Positions 1-9,476 of a DNA stretch of 64,000 nt are shown here, piece after piece. This DNA is from Heliocidaris erythrogramma (Eukaryota > Echinodermata > Echinoidea > Camarodonta > Echinometridae), in assembly GCA_025617745.1 (NCBI GenBank), contig CM046866.1, positions 14,639,725-14,703,724 of the forward strand, given 5' to 3'. The notes under the pieces are model-generated. The model searched no databases. It was not told where the DNA came from and saw only the letters and a list, made by a program, of their open reading frames with translations. A program made the position numbers and the translations under genes. Within the stretch, counting starts at the first letter, position 1. Every line of letters begins with the position of its first letter.

Positions 1-224
1 TCACGCAGTTTGTCGAGAAGGGAGCTAAGTACATCGCTAGTACAGTCTGAGTTTGAGTTTCGCCATACTTTCAACATCCGTAGAATTCCTCCGTCAGTGT
101 CTTTGTCGACAAGGTTGACATATCGTTTGGCGAATCCTAGCTGCTCACCAAGTTTTATGAGGTCTTCTGGCTTGAACTGCTGTGCCAGCAGGTCCAAGTC
201 ATTGTCAGTTACAGAAGAAGCCAT
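1..224 (-). CDS. First coding exon of a death-domain protein (partial, runs off the left edge)
   Basis: Reading the complement from the ATG at 224-222 gives 74 codons open to the window edge, beginning MASSVTDNDLDLLAQQFK. An in-frame TAA lies about 27 bases upstream with no other ATG between, so this start is well placed. Residues about 11-74 have the hydrophobic spacing of a death-fold domain: an LxxLAxxF helix 1, DLIKLGEQLGF in helix 2, and a late MLKVWRNSN segment matching the conserved LxxW of helix 5, followed by LLDKLR. Death domains are homotypic adaptors in apoptosis and innate signalling. In echinoids and amphioxus they are greatly expanded and often sit at the N-terminus of NACHT-LRR receptors or of adaptors and kinases; which applies here cannot be seen. 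The exon is cytosolic in character, with no signal peptide. No intron boundary is visible before the edge. Family call fairly sure, gene identity unknown. Confidence 0.72.
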   Translation of the reverse strand, partial: MASSVTDNDLDLLAQQFKPEDLIKLGEQLGFAKRYVNLVDKDTDGGILRMLKVWRNSNSDCTSDVLSSLLDKLR

Positions 225-835
225 CTTTTCACATGTGCTCTGCTTTTAACATATCGGAAAAAAGAAAATATGAGAACATAATCAAAATCCATGTATCTAT
301 TTAAGATAATATTCCAAGAGCCTTCCCGAAATAACCAACCAATCAAGCCCATCATTATGTATCTGTTGCCTTCCCGCCTTAATTAATCAATTACGCTCAT
401 TCTGTTTGTATCCACATGATGTGAACCTGAGTATTCTAATTGTCTTAAAGATAAAGTTCAGTTCTTGTTATGCAATCACATTTTGAAAGAAACTGCTTTG
501 AAGCAATTGGAAAAGGTTTATTATGTATAGTACCTAAGAATTGGTGTATACTGTGAGGGTTTTCTTAATGAGAAGAGATTGACTGAATCTTACTGAAAGT
601 CACATGAACTACAGAAAAGGGTGTATAGGACTATAAATATGTGGCATTGAAGTGTGGTCCCAACCTTTCAGCTATTTCTCGTCATATTTCGAATATGAGG
701 GGATTTGAAGAGCTATCCTTTTCAGGATACAATTATTCATTATATCCTTCCATACTGTCATGAAAAAAAACCCCAAAAATCTCAATTATTTCACTTTCAC
801 CGACCGTAGTGCCTATCCCGAAAGAAACGCCTACA
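225..835. other. 5' flank of the death-domain gene, including dispersed repeat copy A (about 400-735)
   Basis: No coding signal was seen. From about 445 to 735 the sequence resembles 50312-50625: shared blocks are TTAAAGATAAAGTT, GTATACTGTGAGG versus GCATACTGTGAGG, TTTCAGCTATTT, and CATATTT(CG/TT)AATATGAGG followed by TTTGAAGAGC. This may be the promoter-proximal part of the death-domain gene or simply a repeat. The TTAA at 445-448 corresponds to the target occupied by a transposon at 49611-50311. Confidence 0.45.
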
Positions 836-843
836 AGTTTGAC

Positions 844-1057
844 TAGTGGCGTATAAATTACGACGCCCGGGGAAAACAATGAAGTGCCCCCCCCCCCCCC
901 CCCCAACTTACCCAAACTTATATACTTTATTGTACACGCGAGAAAGCAAAGCGACCGAGCGTTATGTCTTAGGGATTTTCTACAACCAAAATCCATGCAT
1001 TTTACCCAGGACAATCAGTAATTACGCACTGCAATTGAGGGTTAAAGATTCGAATTT

Positions 1058-1096
<39 letters not shown>

Positions 1097-1694
1097 TTCC
1101 GCTTTTATATAGCGCCTAATACATGGTTGTGTTTCTAAGCGCTTTACAGATATATTATTACCATTGATAAACGGTTTTCTATTCATTTCCTTCCCAAATG
1201 GGGCGCAAAACCATTGGTAAATTTATCGTGGAATTTAGGGATGCAGCGGAAAGTTGCGTTTTCTTTCAAATGTTGAACCTTTTCAAATTTTATCCACTTT
1301 ATCCTATAATAATAGGGGCGCAATATTTAACAATAGGCTGATGAAAGTTGCAGGAGCCGTGGAGGGGGAGGGGCACTGATTTGATTTCGCTCATTAATTT
1401 TGAACCTATTTTCCGAGGTTTTATGAAACGTGTCTACTCAAAAGAAAGTGCTCCCCCCCCCCCCCTCCCCGAGCAACGAGATTTAAACTTTACTTGCAAA
1501 CTTTTGAAGCCTTTAAAAACGCTATTGGTAAAATATATGCTGGAACATGATGCAAGGAAGCAGACTGAGTTGTAGAAAATGTTCGCATTTTACGAAAAAA
1601 AAAGGATTTCTGGTGCCTTTTTGCCTTTTGTGCTTCCTATCTTTTGCTTGCGCCTCCCCCCCCCCCCCCCCCCGCCTCCGTGCATACGCCACTG
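844..1694. mobile_element. Non-autonomous hAT-type element with 8-bp target duplication
   Basis: The ends read TAGTGGCGTAT and ATACGCCACTG, an inverted repeat apart from the first base. AGTTTGAC occurs directly outside both ends (836-843 and 1695-1702), a perfect 8-bp target duplication as expected of hAT transposons. The 851-bp interior holds three poly-C runs (about 888-904, 1452-1466, 1648-1672), a (TAA)n tract and short GC-rich stretches. No transposase reading frame is present, so it is a passenger element. The element type is established knowledge from target length and the CAGTGGCG-type terminus. Confidence 0.7.
1055..1165 (-). repeat. (TAA)n microsatellite plus SINE-tail-like sequence
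   Basis: About a dozen TAA units are followed by TTTTATATAGCGCC. The same arrangement, (AAT)n then TTTATATAGCGC, forms the tail of the tRNA-derived SINE at 47075-47350. This is therefore likely a 3' fragment of that SINE family on the minus strand. The tRNA-like head is not present. Confidence 0.4.
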
Positions 1695-1702
1695 AGTTTG
1701 AC

Positions 1703-2109
1703 AAAGCTCCGCCTGACGGACCACTTCTCAAAGAATGTATAATTATCGCTTGGCTCTTGGGGATACTGCCCATGATCTTGATAAGCAATAGTTCGGAAGT
1801 CGCAGCAATGTGTCAACAAAACAGTACCCTTTCAAACCAGGGAGGTGGAAGAGTCCCTTGTCAAACTTATTGAACATGTGCACAGAAGCGCAGACAAGAT
1901 CGGTACCATGTCAACTCTCGTATTCACGGACTTGACCGTACCACAGCGTTCGATCTTGTACTGCATGGGTGTCCGCCAATCGTTGATTCCGTAGACTAAC
2001 TCACATTGTATGATTTAGAGCAGATCATATTGTTACATAGTGAATTTACGACACCACATAGTTCATGTTATCTACTTGACTCCCATGACTAAACTGGATT
2101 GCAAGAAGC
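1703..2109. other. No gene seen
   Basis: Mixed-composition sequence without an open frame of interest, RNA gene or clear repeat structure. Confidence 0.4.
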
Positions 2110-2195
2110 ATTCGTTAGTCCATCGGTAACGTCCGCGCCTCTCAATCAGCGGAGCCTGGTTCGAGGCTCGCCACGGTCACATTTTTTTTTTTTGC
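2110..2195 (+). repeat. tRNA-like relic (SINE or tRNA pseudogene)
   Basis: TAGTCCATCGGTAACGTCC resembles an internal A box and GGTTCGAGGCT a B box about 30 bases later; a run of at least 12 T follows at about 2183. The T stem does not pair well, so a working tRNA is unlikely. Best read as a decayed RNA polymerase III unit. Confidence 0.3.
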
Positions 2196-2289
2196 TGGTA
2201 AATTAGCACACTACAAGTGCTATAAACAGCATTTCAGGTGCAGTCACTATACATGACCGTAAAAGTAGCACTTTAGTTTTTACAGTGTA

Positions 2290-2605
2290 CAAGACGTAGA
2301 GATGACGTCAAAATAAGACGTCCTCTTGACGTCTTGCGTTGGTGCAAGTTGTCGTCTTATTGACGTAATTACAGGAAGTAAAAAAGACGGAAACCGCAAC
2401 GTAAATATCACGTCATTTTTAACACTTTCTGCTATCAGGGAAGAGGAATGAAGACGGAGAGATGACGTCAAAATAAGACGTCCTCTTGACGTCTTGCGTT
2501 GGTGCAAGTTGTCGTCTTATTGACGTAATTACAGGACGTAAAAAAGGCGAAAACCACGACGTAAATATCACGTCATTTTTAACACTTTCTGCTGTCAGGG
2601 TTTCT
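2290..2605. repeat. 160-bp tandem duplication rich in TGACGTCA
   Basis: GATGACGTCAAAATAAGACG starts at 2301 and again at 2461, and the following ~140 bases (through TTTTTAACACTTTCTGCT) are repeated almost unchanged. Each unit is internally palindromic (ACGTCAAAATAAGACG facing CGTCTTATTGACGT), suggesting a duplicated foldback element. TGACGTCA matches the CREB/ATF site, but nothing here shows use as an enhancer. Confidence 0.6.
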
Positions 2606-2915
2606 TTTTACCATAAAATAGTACGAACAAAAAGAGGGTGAATGTATTTTTCGTTTTGTGGTATTCCCTCGTGCTACACAAAACTAAATAAGCTATGAAG
2701 AAATAGGTACTAGAAAATCAAATTTGATTAATTACTTATCTAAATTTATGATCAAATATTTGCTATTCTGCCTTGATGCTCATATATTTTTGTAAAATAT
2801 TAATGTAATCGTTGGCCATGTACAGCGCGTTCGTTTCATTGTGTATTAAAGTTTTATACTGCTCATGACGCTTTTGCATTACAGCGGAGACATTATTGTT
2901 ATTTACGGGTTAATC
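2606..2915. other. No gene seen
   Basis: AT-rich sequence with no supported feature. Confidence 0.4.
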
Positions 2916-2918
2916 TAT

Positions 2919-3098
2919 GCCTGGGGGTTGTTTCATATATAAAAGCTGTTCGTAAAGTTACGAATGACTTGACAAACAACTGGAACATGTTCTTGGGTGC
3001 TATACTAATCAGATTCTCAATCATTTAGTACAAGAACTGATCACCAGTCGTGAGTAAAGTCGTGCGTAACTTACGAACAGCTTTATGAAACCCCCAGA
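2919..3098. mobile_element. Short foldback MITE (terminal CTGGGGGTT)
   Basis: The left end CTGGGGGTTGTTTCAT and AAAGCTGTTCGTAA are mirrored at the right by TTACGAACAGCTTTATGAAA and CCCCCAG. The arms are about 45 bp with small gaps and the interior about 90 bp. CTAT lies outside both ends if GC and GA are counted as terminal bases, so a 4-bp target is possible but not secure. No coding capacity. Confidence 0.6.
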
Positions 3099-3576
3099 CT
3101 ATTACGATATTTATCTATTCTAATTATGAAAAATTTGCTCTAATCCAATCAAGTTTAACGTTTACAGTAGCTTATAAGAACATTTGTTTGTGGTTGATAA
3201 CAAAATGTTATTCGTTTCATTGGCATATCTACGGGGGGGGGGGGGCAGGTGGCACGTGCCACAGCCGCGCATTTTTTTTGTACACAACTGTTTAGTCATA
3301 TCGCGGGAAAAATCGTTCCATTGCCTACGCAGAAATATATAAGACAGAAATACATAAGGAGAGAGAGGATAGATTAAGGGAAAACAAATGAACTATACAA
3401 TGTTTTAGGAAAGAGAAAAAAAGGAAAAACAACTTAAGAAATGCACGAAAAAGGAGAAGGGGAAGATTTAAAAAAAAAGGTCCTTTCCTTGTATTTCTTT
3501 GTTTTTCTTTAAATCCACCCTCAGTGCGTAGCAAGGATCTTTCATGGGGGGGGGGGGGGGGAACCCGAAGGGACCA
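3099..3576. other. No gene; poly-G runs and purine-rich stretch
   Basis: Poly-G runs lie near 3234-3246 and 3546-3561, with a palindromic GGTGGCACGTGCCAC between. About 3340-3480 is purine-rich on the plus strand. Minus-strand open frames here are proline- or phenylalanine-rich artefacts of these tracts. Confidence 0.4.
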
Positions 3577-3577
3577 A

Positions 3578-4680
3578 CCGCGTAGCCAGGATTTCATTTT
3601 AGTGGGGGCGGTAATTGTCGGGTGCAGGGAGAGGGGAATTTCCCCTCCCGCCCGAAGCGCGAAAGCTCTAACATTTTATATCAAATTTGAAAGATAAAAA
3701 AGGCTCGTAGCACCTTCTTTAGGCGAAAAGTTAGTTTGACGCCCGGACCTGACTGCTTTTCAATAATATGGAAGCAATAGTGCGCTGTATGTAATATAGC
3801 CTTTTGACAAGGCCTCGTGACTTGGCTATTTTCCTCGTCATGCTGTGCCTGAGATGAGACCAGCAGGCGACGAAAAGAATCAACACGGCCCGGGTGAACG
3901 CGCGATCGAGCGACTTTAGTCGCGAGGCCTTTTGGAACCTGGGTTTCCATCGTCCGATATGAATTATTCACGAGTTGACATTCGTATGCTAACACGCCTA
4001 CCGAGGATTATCGACCAATCACAACGGTATCTACGGGGCTTGCTTTCCATGATTGATGTACTAGTAGCTTGCACGGGCCGCGCTAGCTCGAGATGAAAGC
4101 GAATTTGCATACCAAATGTATGCTGATGTCATGCGAAGATTCGTTTGCTGATTGGCTCCTACCAATAAGGTAGTAGATCCTCGCTAGGAACAAAGGATAA
4201 CGTAAGAAGTACAGGCCAGGTTCCAAAAGGCCCTCGGACTCACGTCGCTCGATCTCGCATTCACCGGGCTGGGCGGCTAGTCTTGTTATGCAGCCACTAC
4301 TAGCTTACTTGCCGAGAAAAATAGCCAAGTCACGAGGGCCTTGTCAAAAGGCTATATGTAATAGGGGTGGTGCAGGGAGGGGGAGTTTCCCCCCTTCCCG
4401 CGCGAAGCGCAAAAGCTCCGACTTAAAAAGCAAATTTGAGAGAAATATACGGCTCGTACGTAGCACCTTTTTTAGGCGATAAAATAGTTCGACCCCAAAA
4501 AGTGGTTTTCTATGGCTAAAAATGTTGAAAAGTAGGAATTCCTACTTTTGTCTGAAAAGTGGCATTCCTGAATACTGTACTGTATGTTACAGGGGTGGGT
4601 GCAGAGATGGGGGAGTTTCCCCTTCCCAGTGTTAAAAGCGCGAAAGCTCCGACGTTTTAGCAAGTTTGAGATATGCGGTC
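3578..4680 (-). mobile_element. 177-bp-family repeat element, reverse orientation, interrupted by another transposon
   Basis: Starts with CAACCGCGTAGCCAGG and ATTTCATTTTA, the terminus seen in other copies of this family, then runs through reverse-complement 177-bp units (AGGGGAATTTCCCCTCCCG, GAAGCGCGAAAGCTC, GGCGAAAAGTTAG). The unit is broken at 3797 and resumes at 4364. Part of a family found throughout the window. Confidence 0.55.
3797..4354. mobile_element. 558-bp element with ~150-bp TIRs and 9-bp target duplication (MULE-like)
   Basis: Both ends begin TAGCCTTTTGACAAGGCC when read inwards. The arms stay alignable for about 150 bases, including CTCGTGACTTGGCTATTTT, GATCGAGCGAC and GGCCTTTTGGAACCTGG, with divergence between. 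TATGTAATA flanks both ends (3788-3796 and 4355-4363). A 9-bp duplication with long TIRs is characteristic of Mutator-like elements. No transposase frame is present. The host sequence is a 177-bp repeat unit, whose uninterrupted copies show the empty site as TATGTAACAGGG. Confidence 0.65.
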
Positions 4681-4689
4681 CGAGAAAGT

Positions 4690-5558
4690 CGAAGAGACCA
4701 GCTCACTTTTACACCATTTATTTCACTCATTACTACATAAATAAACATAAATCCTTACTGATTCGAATAATTATACATTTGACATAGTGGTTTGCTTTGT
4801 TTTACTTTGAAATGATAACGATTTGGGGTAGAAAAACAGTTTCAAAACCTTATTTCCTCTTGAACTCGAATCGAAAAGCGCACATAGCAACGCTCAGGCT
4901 CGCTGCCGAGAACCGCCCAATCAAAATAGGCTAGTTGTGCACGCGCGCTCTATTCATTTCCATATGAATTACGTGTACCCTCGATCTCTGCCTTATTTCC
5001 ATAGTTTATGCAAATTAGATCGATCGACCACTTCGCCTCGCGTGCCGGGTTCTTTTTCTCCAGCTTTGCCACCGGATTCATTTTCATATATAGAAACTTT
5101 TTTTCATTTTTGAATATATTTTCCACGGAAGTTTATTTTATCATTGATCCGATTTTTGTTGACGGGTTGGAGCTGACAGAGTAAAGTTTGAGCAAACGAA
5201 AGTAGTAGTAGGTCGAGGCCTACTCTATTCGTAATTACACTTTCAACTTTGAACTCTTGACGTCATCGCGCAATCGAATCATGCAGCTGTTTTATCGCGA
5301 GTCATGAGGCAAAAAAAAAAGCAAATGCACAATGAAATAAAAGCAAAAGGTTAGAAATAAATAGATGAAAATCTTTTGGGGGCATTTCTTCTACTTTTTT
5401 TTTACATTCATAGGTTTATTATGGAGTTCACGATATCTCATCATCAGCATCACACATACTTTCATTATTGCTTCGTCTGCTGAATTGTTTCTCTGTATAA
5501 AAGAGTAACATTATTCACATTTTATTGAACTCAATATATTCAGTCAGTCGACATACAT
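4690..5558. other. No gene seen
   Basis: AT-rich sequence without a supported feature; only short poly-A/T runs. Confidence 0.4.
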
Positions 5559-5560
5559 TA

Positions 5561-6052
5561 GGTACGTTCACACGTAGAGCGATAGCATCGATGCTATCTA
5601 GGTTTTGAGACTATTTTGGTCATGACCAGATAGTTTTAAGAGCAAACGCTGTCTGAACGCAGATAGTCACGAGATAGAAGCGAGTTGGGGCTAGGTTTCG
5701 AAACTATTCTGGCAGCGAGTAGATCTCAGGATCCAGCGACAAAGCATCGATGCTTTGCGGTTGACCACCCACCGCGCTTGCGACTATTTGTAATGTGAAC
5801 GCAATCGCTGCTTCACTCGCTGCTATCTTCACTCGCAACTTCGCATGATATGACCCCTCTGCACAAACTTCAATACCAATTATACTCGGGTCACCGTGTG
5901 TGGCGCAGTAATTATTGTTTTGGCAGCGAGTGAGCGATGAATAGTCACGAGTGGGTGATAGAAGCAAGTCGATCATGGCCTGTCTGAACGTACTGGAAAT
6001 ATTTTCGAGACTTACATAGCATCGATGCTATGTACTACGTATAAACATAACT
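5561..6052. mobile_element. Foldback element with AGCATCGATGCT in its ends, copy 1
   Basis: The left end reads TACGTTCACACGTAG then ATAGCATCGATGCTAT. The right end reads ATAGCATCGATGCTATG then a TACTACGT(G/A)T(G/A)AAC motif, the inverse arrangement. The interior carries repeated CACGAG, GCAGCGAGT and AAAGCATCGATGCTTT motifs. No transposase. Further copies or fragments occur at 6261-6540, 7636-7997 and 9003-9240. Confidence 0.55.
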
Positions 6053-6159
6053 TGTGTAATTAACACATGAATAGTACGTTTCAGTCTGGCAGGCACATTC
6101 CACAGATACCGCGCTTGTGACTGCAATCGCTGCTTCACTCGCTGCTATCTTCACTCGCA

Positions 6160-6660
6160 ACTATTATAATTCTGTCTGTTTCATGTGGTGCTATAATATA
6201 AAGTAATGTATGTATTCCTGTGATGTACCCTCTTCCCTACTTTTTTCTATTATCATTCTAGGTACGTTCACACGTAGAGCAATAGCATCGATGCTATCTA
6301 GGTTTCCATACTATTTTGGTGAAGACCAGATAGTTTTAAGTCCGAACGCAGATAGTCACGAGATAGAAGCGAGTTTCCAAACTATTCTTGCAGCGAGTTT
6401 AGCAGGAGTAAATCTCAGGATCCAGCGACAAAGCATCGACGCTTTGCGGTAGACCACCCACCGCGCTTGTGACTATTTGTAATGTGAGCGCAATAGCTGC
6501 TATCTTCACTCGCTGCTATTATAATTATGTCTGTTTCGTGTGGTGCTATAATATAATGCAATGTATGTATTCAAGTGATGTACCCTCTTCCCTACTTTTT
6601 TTCTATTATCATTCTGTCTGCTTCATCTGATACTGTAATGTAATGTATGTATTCATGTGA
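6160..6660. repeat. Partial copy 2 of the AGCATCGATGCT element plus short flanking repeats
   Basis: Position 6261 onwards repeats the left half of copy 1 with small deletions, to about 6510. Before and after it lie copies of a ~95-base segment (TCTGTCTGTTTCATGTGGTG, TGATGTACCCTCTTCCCTAC), seen at about 6170, 6525 and in part 6618 and 8005. Confidence 0.5.
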
Positions 6661-7828
6661 TGTATATAGGGGTAAGAAGGCTAATGTGTATACTGTGTGG
6701 TAAGGAAGCCGGGTTGTTTTTTTTTTTTTGGGGGGGGGGGTCCTTCTTTTTATCTTTTTCTTTTTTATATATGTGACCAAGCACCACAAAACCACCCAAA
6801 AGTCGCACTGTGTGATTTTCAGTTAGAGCTCAATCAATGTGTTTTGGTTGGCATGCATCGTCAAATTTTTAGTTTTGGGTATTTCCTGAAAGAGTATACT
6901 TTTTTTCTCAGTAATCTAAAAGTGTGGAGACACCAAACAATCTAGAAGTGGTATTTTTGACAATTTGTTATCAGTCTTATGTGTGCCTTCTCTGGATTTT
7001 GTTGTATTACTTTTCTTTTTCACGACCCCGAATACTTGTCTCATTTTAATCTCCCATAAATCTCCCGGAGTAAGTTCTTGCATTGACGCTTGTGCACTAT
7101 GATAAACAGGATATGTCTAAGTAGTGTGCCAAGTTTTAGGACAATCTGATAATCCCTTCATAGAAATTTTCATTGAGTTCTAATCCTCCTTTTGTCACCT
7201 TAGCACAACACTTTGCAAGTCAGGGTGCCCCAATAGACTGCAAACTTTAAACCCATATTTCTCGAAGTAACATTCTGAGGGACTGTGGATTCTTCTCTTT
7301 GTACATTGAGTTATGAACATGCAATGAGTTATATATCATTTTAAAGCTGAGAATCTGCTCTTTCAGAATCAGACCTTAACTAAAATATGATGTGGTCTTT
7401 AGATATTGATTTACATGTGCTTACCAGAGAATATAGTGTGCATGCATGTGTTTTATTTTGGCATAAGATTGGAGTTCAGTCAATTTTGACATGTACAAGG
7501 TTTATTTAAAATTAAGTATTTTAACACATGTATTTGCTATAATAGTTGATTGTATTATCGATATTACAAATGAATTGTTATTGTGTTAAATTATGTTGAT
7601 TTATGAAGACAAATAAAATATTATTCAAAACAAAAGCTTCGCATGATATGACCCCTGTGCACAAACTTCCGCGTGTTTGACCATGCATGCACTTATACTC
7701 TGGTCACACTGTGTGGCGCAGTAATTATTGTTTTGGCAGCGAGTGGGCGATGAATAGTCACGAGTGGGTGATAGATGCAAGTCGATCATGGCCTGTCTGA
7801 ACGTACTGGAAATATTTTTGAAACTTAC

Positions 7829-7941
7829 CAGTGGCGGATCTAGCCTGGTAAGACACAATACATTCTAGGGGTCCGCTTTGTTTGTGCACAATGGCTGACC
7901 CCTAGAATGTATTGTGTCTTACCAGGCTAGATCCGCCACTG
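7829..7941. mobile_element. 113-bp hairpin MITE with 5-bp target duplication CTTAC
   Basis: The arms CAGTGGCGGATCTAGCC...TAGGGGTC and their perfect inverse leave a loop of about 25 bases. CTTAC lies at 7824-7828 and 7942-7946. Uninterrupted relatives at 6013-6025 and 9202-9214 read GACTTACATAGCATC, so the empty site is visible inside this window. Confidence 0.75.
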
Positions 7942-8425
7942 CTTACATAGCATCGATGCTAATATAGCATTGATGCTATGTACTACGTGTGAACATAACT
8001 TCTGTCTGTTTCATCTGGTGCTGTAATGTAATGTATGTATTTATGTGATGTAGGGGTAAGTAGGCTACTGTGTATAACTGTGTGGTAAGGGAGGGGTTTC
8101 TTTGTTTTTGTTTTTGTTTTCCTTCTATTTATCTTTTTCTTTTTATATATATGATATTAATTTAGTTTAGTTTATTAACAACAACACATCACATAAATGA
8201 CAGTATAATCATCAATATAAAGAGTAATAATGTTACATGATTACATATACATAACAATGGCATGACAGTTTTTTGTTGTTGTTGTTAAAGGGAGAACCAA
8301 AAGTTAGCACAAGTGCTAGTCGAGAATGGCCCTCCCATTTTACTTACATTTCAAATGCTCACTGCAAAGTCTAAAATAACTATCCTTCAAAAGTAAATTA
8401 TACTACACATAATTATTCTTCATCA

Positions 8426-8789
8426 CTAAACTTCATTTAACAAGTGTTTTCTTAGATTTTTACGAAATGAAAGCCTTGTTCTTTCCTCTCGAATAGTTTG
8501 GGGCAAACTATTCCCGAACTTTGTTCCAACAAAAGAAATAGAAAATGTACCATGTGTCGTTATACATTTCGGAAGTCTAAGCATGGAATGTTCTTTGCCT
8601 CTAGTTCTATAAGTATGACTCATCTTCTCATAATATTGTGTTAAAGAATGTGGTAAATATCCCCTGTGTAGATCATACACAAATGTTGATACCGCAAGTT
8701 TATGCAGATCAAAAACATCTAATATTCCCAGGCTGGTGAATAATGGCCTAGAACTTGTTCTAAGTGGGGAAAATGTAATAGCTCTCATA
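8426..8789 (-). pseudogene. C-terminal fragment of a LINE reverse transcriptase ORF (CR1/jockey-like)
   Basis: The minus-strand frame ending at a stop at 8426 reads through motifs typical of the extreme C-terminus of non-LTR retrotransposon polyproteins: GILDVFDLHKLAVSTFVYDL, HRGYLPHSL, TRGKEHSMLRLP, then GTKFGNSLPQTIRE and FRKNLRKHLLNEV. The usual tryptophan of FWNSLP is glycine here. All RT catalytic motifs are missing; the copy is 5'-truncated at about 8789, where the sequence changes to the flanking duplicated unit. The 3' untranslated part continues to about 8160. An open frame continues to an ATG at 8884, but those extra ~30 codons are flanking DNA. Dead retrotransposon fragment; clade assignment is tentative. 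Confidence 0.7.
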
Positions 8790-9240
8790 TGGTCTTTAGA
8801 TATTGATTTACATGAGCTTACCAGATAATAGTGTGCATGTGGGGTTTTTTTGGTATAAGATTGAAGTTCAGTCAATTTTGACAAGTAAAATTAATTATTT
8901 TTACACATGTATTTGCTAGTTGATTGTATTATCGATATATTACAAATAAATTGTTATTGTGTTATTATGTTAATTTATGAAGACAAATAAAATATTATTC
9001 AAAACAAAAACTTCTCATGATATGACACCTGTGCACAAACTTCCTCGCGTTTTGACCACGCATACCAATTATACTCGGGTCACCGTGTGTGGCGCAGTAA
9101 TTATCGTTTTGGCAGCGAGTGAGCGATGAATAGTCACGAGTGGGTGATAGAAGCAAGTCGATCATGGCCTGTCTGAACGTACTGGAAAAAGTTTCGAGAC
9201 TTACATAGCATCGATGCTCTGTACTACGTATGAACATAAC

Positions 9241-9476
9241 TATTACAAACGATAAACTGAGCGCAGCTTGGGTTCTAACGGTTTCAAAAGCATGAATAGA
9301 TTTCCTGTCTTTTCATTGCAGATGAGAACAAAGAAAATACGAACGAAGGTCGCCAACGGCAGTTCAGATAATCCCCAATTTTGTCAATGGAGCCCCAATT
9401 CAGGCATTTACACGTTGTATAGTGTTCTATAAAATGTCTTTTACACATCCAGTGTAATGCATTCTGGGCGTATCAG
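9241..9476. other. Unique-looking spacer with a splice-acceptor-like site
   Basis: TTTCCTGTCTTTTCATTGCAG at about 9301-9321 is a good metazoan acceptor consensus. After it one frame reads DENKENTNEGRQRQFR then a stop. This could be a short terminal exon, but no upstream exon was found. Confidence 0.2.

Larger units (their letters stand above)
6610..9240. repeat. Tandem duplication of a ~1.4-kb unit (6610-7997 and 7998-9240)
   Basis: Unit 1 and unit 2 both begin with the CTGTAATGTAATGTATGTATT block and TAGGGGTAAG and GTGTGGTAAGG, and both end with TGGTCTTTAGATATTGATTT, TATTATTCAAAACAAA and the right half of the AGCATCGATGCT element. In unit 2 about 600 bases of unit 1 (roughly 6780-7390) are replaced by a LINE 3' end (8160-8789). 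Minus-strand open frames in both units look similar only because of the duplication. Confidence 0.6.

Noticed and set aside
4683-4705. GAAGAGAC near 4696 as target duplication partner of GAAGGGAC at 3570
   Set aside because: One mismatch and no matching terminus beside it; likely chance.
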